This document shows, piece by piece, positions 14,282 through 17,243 of a stretch of 17,243 nt of DNA. The DNA comes from CAYYHA01 sp964471535 (GTDB taxonomy: Bacteria; Myxococcota; Myxococcia; SLRQ01). Made by a program: the position numbers and the translations under genes. The stretch covers positions 1 through 17,243 of the forward strand of contig CAYYHA010000068.1 in NCBI GenBank assembly GCA_964471535.1, given 5' to 3'. The stretch's first letter is position 1. Each line of letters starts with the position of its first letter. The notes beneath the pieces were generated by a model, which did no database searches, had not been told where the DNA came from, and worked only from the letters and a program-made list of their open reading frames with translations.

Positions 14282-15426
14282 CGACCTTCTCGGATTTTCG
14301 CGATCTCATCCATGATCGCGTCGCATTCTTCCTGCGTGTTGTAGAAGTGGGGCGAGATGCGGATGCCGCACCGCGGCCGATAATCGATGAGGAAACCGCG
14401 GCGGATGAGTTCCTTATGGGCCGCCTCGGCGCCTTCGAAGTCCACGCACACCGTGCCGCCCCGCCGGGTATCCTCCTCCGGGGTGTTGACCCGGAGGCCA
14501 TCGGCCTTGGCCCGCTCGAGGATGCGCCGAGTCAGGGCCAGGTTCCGCTCGCGGATCCGTTGGACGCCGACCTCCAGGATGATTTCGTAGCCGCTTCGCG
14601 CGCTGTACAGCGCCGGGACCGACGGCGAGCCCCCCATGAAGCGGTGGATGTCGTCGGCATAGACGATCTCGCCCATCTCGAAGGCGAAGGGCCGCGTATG
14701 AGAGAACCATCCGGTCATCATGGGGCGAAGCCGCCGGATGTGGTCTTCCCGCACGTAGAGGTAGCAGGCGCCGGGACCACCGCAGAGCCACTTCACGCTG
14801 CCACCGACGCAGAAATCGACGTTCAGTTCCCGTACCGAGAAGGGCACGAGTCCGGTGGCCTGGTAGCTGTCGATGCACACCATGGCGCCGACGCGGTGCG
14901 CCTTCTCCACGATGGATGCCACGTCCTGGATGGCAGCGCTGCGGAAGAGCACGTGGCTGATGGGCACGATGAGCGTCTCCTCGTCGATGGCGTCGCACAG
15001 CTTCTCGGTGTCCACCGTGATGCCGTCGTCGCTCTCGACGATCTCCACCCGGGCGCCGCGGCGGCGGTGCTCGAGCCAGACGTAGGCAACACTGGGAAAG
15101 TTCAGCTCAGTGAACACGACCTTGTTCCTCGGGCCTTCGAAGTCGAAGCACGAGGCGAGGATGGCCTGCAGGGTGGAGACGTTCTGGTGCATCATCACCT
15201 GCCCCGGCGGGGCATCGATGATCCGCCCGATGAGGTCCCCCGTCTCGGTGACCAGGGGCAGCCAGCGTTCCCACGCCTCCACCCCCTCCTGATCCCAGGC
15301 GTCGGCGAACGCCTGCAGGCGCTCGCGGGTCCGCTTCGGCATGGCCCCGAGGGAGTTGTTGATGAGGTAGGTCTTGCGGGAGAGGATCGGAAACTCACTT
15401 CGCCATTCGAGCAGGTCCTCGTGCAT
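14278..15426 (-). CDS. Kynureninase-like class V PLP enzyme
   Basis: A 382-residue fold-type I PLP enzyme. D186 in CIDSYQ (pyridine-nitrogen contact) and K212 in SVKWLCGGPGA (Schiff-base lysine) resemble kynureninase, as do SHVLFRSA (157-164), TGWFSH (238-243) and the C-terminal IRISPHFYNTQEE. Kynureninases and related class V enzymes cleave or transaminate amino acids. No other kynurenine-pathway gene is present, so the substrate is open. A GGGGAG ribosome binding site (15438-15433) lies 6 bases before the ATG. The gene overlaps the TPR lipoprotein by ATGA and diverges from the transketolase gene. Confidence 0.82.
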   Translation of the reverse strand: MHEDLLEWRSEFPILSRKTYLINNSLGAMPKRTRERLQAFADAWDQEGVEAWERWLPLVTETGDLIGRIIDAPPGQVMMHQNVSTLQAILASCFDFEGPRNKVVFTELNFPSVAYVWLEHRRRGARVEIVESDDGITVDTEKLCDAIDEETLIVPISHVLFRSAAIQDVASIVEKAHRVGAMVCIDSYQATGLVPFSVRELNVDFCVGGSVKWLCGGPGACYLYVREDHIRRLRPMMTGWFSHTRPFAFEMGEIVYADDIHRFMGGSPSVPALYSARSGYEIILEVGVQRIRERNLALTRRILERAKADGLRVNTPEEDTRRGGTVCVDFEGAEAAHKELIRRGFLIDYRPRCGIRISPHFYNTQEECDAIMDEIAKIREGR

Positions 15427-15475
15427 CTCGAGCTCCCCGTGGACGGTGGGAGGGGCAAAAAGCGGGAAGGCGACC

Positions 15476-15484
15476 CGTTTACCA
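15476..15484 (-). promoter_or_regulatory. Candidate extended -10 for the kynureninase-like operon
   Basis: On the minus strand, TGg-TAAACG (15484-15476) would give a leader of about 40 bases that includes the GGGGAG ribosome binding site. The -35 is weak. Confidence 0.3.
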
Positions 15485-15506
15485 CGGCCCCGCGCTTGCA
15501 GCGAGG

Positions 15507-15535
15507 GTGATCCCCGCCGACGAGCCTGATAGAAG
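15507..15535 (+). promoter_or_regulatory. Candidate extended -10 promoter, leaderless geometry, for tkt
   Basis: A weak GTGATC (15507-15512), a 17-base spacer and an extended TGa-TAGAAG (hexamer 15530-15535), then 7 bases to the ATG at 15543. No ribosome binding site is seen. Confidence 0.4.
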
Positions 15536-15542
15536 CCCGTCC

Positions 15543-17243
15543 ATGGACGCTCCCGACCTCGATCTCCTCGCCGTCAACACCATCCGCGGCCTCGCCATGG
15601 ACGCGGTGCAGAAGGCCAACTCGGGCCATCCCGGCACGCCGATGGCGTTGGCCCCCCTCGGCTGGGTCCTCTTCAAGGAGCTGCGTCGCCACGATCCCAC
15701 CGACCCCGAGTGGCCGGACCGCGATCGCTTCGTGCTCTCCTGTGGCCACGCCTCCATGCTGCAGTATGCGCTCCTCTACCTCTGTGGCTACGACCTCACC
15801 CTCGAGGACATCGAGCAGTTTCGGCAGTGGGGGAGCAAGACGCCGGGGCATCCCGAGGCCGGGCACACGCCGGGGGTGGAGACGACGACGGGCCCGCTCG
15901 GGCAGGGCTTCGCCAACGCGGTGGGGATGGCGATGGCGGAGCGGCACCTCGCCCGTCGCTTCAACCGCCCCGGCCACACCGTCGTCGATCACCACACCTG
16001 GGTCATCGCTTCCGACGGCGACTTGATGGAGGGGGTGTGTCAGGAGGCAGCCTCCCTGGCCGGCCACCTCCGCTTGAGGAAGCTCGTGGTCTTCTGGGAC
16101 GACAACCGGATCACCATCGACGGCCGCACCGACCTGACCTTCACCGAGGACGTGCTACGCCGCTTCGAAGCCTACGAGTGGGACGTGTTCTCGGTGGAGG
16201 ACGGGAACGACCTCGATGCGCTGCGCAGGGTGGCGGCGCAGGCGAAGGCGTCGGATCGGCCCGCGCTGGTTCGGGTCCGCACCCACATCGGTTACCCCTC
16301 CCCCGGCAAGCAGGACACCCCCGCCGCCCATGGCGCGCCGCTCGGCGAGGAGGAGGTGCGGCGCACGAAGGAGGTGATGGGGTGGCCCCAGCAGCCCTTC
16401 TACGTCCCCCCGGAGATGGCGGCGCTGCGCCAGCGCATCGTGGCCCGGGGCCAGGAGGCGCACGCAGCCTGGCAGGCGGCAATGGACGCCTACCGGAAGG
16501 CCCATCCCGACCTCCACGCAGAGCTCGAGCGGGTGCTTGCCGGGCGGCTTCCGGGGGCCTGGGACGAGGCGCTCCCCCACTTCGAGCCGGACCCGAAGGG
16601 GATCGCCACCCGCAAGGCGAGTGGGAAGGTGCTGAACGCCATCGCCGCCCGCGTGCCCGAGCTGGTGGGCGGGTCGGCGGATCTCGCTGGATCGAACAAC
16701 GTCCACCTCGAGGGAAAGGCGGCGTTCACACCCGAGGAGGACGGCGCCGTGCCCCAGAATGTCCACTGGGGCATCCGGGAGCACGCCATGGCCGCCGCGG
16801 TCAACGGGATGGCCCTCCATGGGGGCGTGGTCCCCTTCGGAGCCACCTTCCTCGTCTTTGCCGACTACCTGCGCCCGGCCCTGCGCCTGGCCTGCCTGAT
16901 GGATCTCCCCGTGCGCTACGTCTTCACCCACGATTCCATCGGTCTGGGCGAGGATGGGCCCACGCACCAGCCGGTGGAGCACCTGGCGTCGCTGCGGGCG
17001 ATGCCGGGGATGACCGTGCTCCGCCCCGCGGATGCCAACGAGGTACGCGAGTGCTGGCGCATCGCGATGGAACGCAAGGGCCCGGTGGCGCTGGTGCTGA
17101 CCCGACAGAAGGTCCCGATCCTGGACCGCAGCGGCCTGGCCCCGGCCTCCGAGGCGCGTCGCGGTGCCTACCTCCTCGCGCCGGCCGACGGTGAGGCGAA
17201 GGTGAGACTCGTGGCCACCGGCAGCGAGGTCCACGTCGCACTC
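15543..17243 (+). CDS. tkt: Transketolase (3' end beyond window)
   Basis: 567 codons are visible and still open at the window edge; full transketolases have about 660 residues. The N-terminal KANSGHPG is followed by LSCGHASMLQYALLYL, GHTPGVETTTGPLGQG, the thiamine-diphosphate/Mg motif SDGDLMEG (157-164) with DDNRITIDG, and the pyrimidine domain with WGIREHAM, whose E413 aligns with the catalytic Glu of the family. THDSIGLGEDGPTHQP is also canonical. It transfers two-carbon ketol units between sugar phosphates in the pentose phosphate pathway or Calvin cycle. The gene is divergent from the kynureninase-like operon with 116 bases between starts. Confidence 0.95.
   Translation, partial: MDAPDLDLLAVNTIRGLAMDAVQKANSGHPGTPMALAPLGWVLFKELRRHDPTDPEWPDRDRFVLSCGHASMLQYALLYLCGYDLTLEDIEQFRQWGSKTPGHPEAGHTPGVETTTGPLGQGFANAVGMAMAERHLARRFNRPGHTVVDHHTWVIASDGDLMEGVCQEAASLAGHLRLRKLVVFWDDNRITIDGRTDLTFTEDVLRRFEAYEWDVFSVEDGNDLDALRRVAAQAKASDRPALVRVRTHIGYPSPGKQDTPAAHGAPLGEEEVRRTKEVMGWPQQPFYVPPEMAALRQRIVARGQEAHAAWQAAMDAYRKAHPDLHAELERVLAGRLPGAWDEALPHFEPDPKGIATRKASGKVLNAIAARVPELVGGSADLAGSNNVHLEGKAAFTPEEDGAVPQNVHWGIREHAMAAAVNGMALHGGVVPFGATFLVFADYLRPALRLACLMDLPVRYVFTHDSIGLGEDGPTHQPVEHLASLRAMPGMTVLRPADANEVRECWRIAMERKGPVALVLTRQKVPILDRSGLAPASEARRGAYLLAPADGEAKVRLVATGSEVHVAL

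Noticed and set aside
14116..15510. Long plus-strand open frame opposite the kynureninase-like gene
   Set aside because: It is a shadow of the minus-strand gene, whose PLP motifs are clear. The plus-strand product has no domain signature.
15710..17194. Closed open frame inside the transketolase in another frame
   Set aside because: The product is Arg/Pro/Gly low complexity. The overlapping frame from 15543 is an unmistakable transketolase running off the window.
1..17243. Mobile elements, phage genes, defence systems, CRISPR arrays or RNA genes
   Set aside because: I saw no transposase, integrase, terminal inverted repeats, regularly spaced repeats, tRNA cloverleaf or rRNA sequence. The window looks like ordinary chromosomal metabolism.

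Overview
The window is GC-rich bacterial chromosomal DNA, densely coded on both strands. It has no insertion sequence, CRISPR array, tRNA or rRNA that I can find. Lipobox-bearing lipoproteins, a secreted DUF4476 protein and a mixed acyl-CoA metabolism point to a Gram-negative, probably delta-proteobacterial or Myxococcota-like organism. That placement is an inference from gene content and is not tested here.

Layout. Bases 1-1023 hold the 3' end of an acyl-CoA dehydrogenase, most like methylsuccinyl-CoA dehydrogenase, and a hot-dog thioesterase. Bases 1074-2782 hold a zinc-ribbon membrane protein and a stand-alone RlmK-type 23S rRNA methyltransferase. A secreted DUF4476 protein (3400-2801, minus) faces them. 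Bases 3573-7205 carry a mesaconyl-CoA hydratase-like double hot-dog protein, an ethylmalonyl-CoA mutase-like B12 enzyme and NfuA. After a structured 330-base leader comes a lipoprotein made of two tandem repeats (7538-8203). A short-chain dehydrogenase (minus) and a Rieske/histidine-rich helical fusion (plus) diverge from a 116-base promoter region. Bases 10974-13425 hold a lipoprotein with an acidic linker and a class I/II aminotransferase. Bases 15426-13472 (minus) hold a kynureninase-like enzyme translationally coupled to a TPR lipoprotein. A transketolase begins at 15543 and runs off the window.

How the genes fit together. The dehydrogenase, hydratase and mutase would catalyse three consecutive steps of the ethylmalonyl-CoA pathway for acetyl-CoA assimilation: ethylmalonyl-CoA to methylsuccinyl-CoA to mesaconyl-CoA to methylmalyl-CoA. 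The carboxylase/reductase (Ccr), epimerase and lyase are not in view. Transketolase would connect the central carbon pools.

The two least explained items are the Rieske fusion protein and a recurrent promoter geometry. Six starts that lack a clear Shine-Dalgarno sequence have a -10-like hexamer only 6-9 bases (four times exactly 7) upstream of the start codon. This suggests leaderless or nearly leaderless mRNAs.
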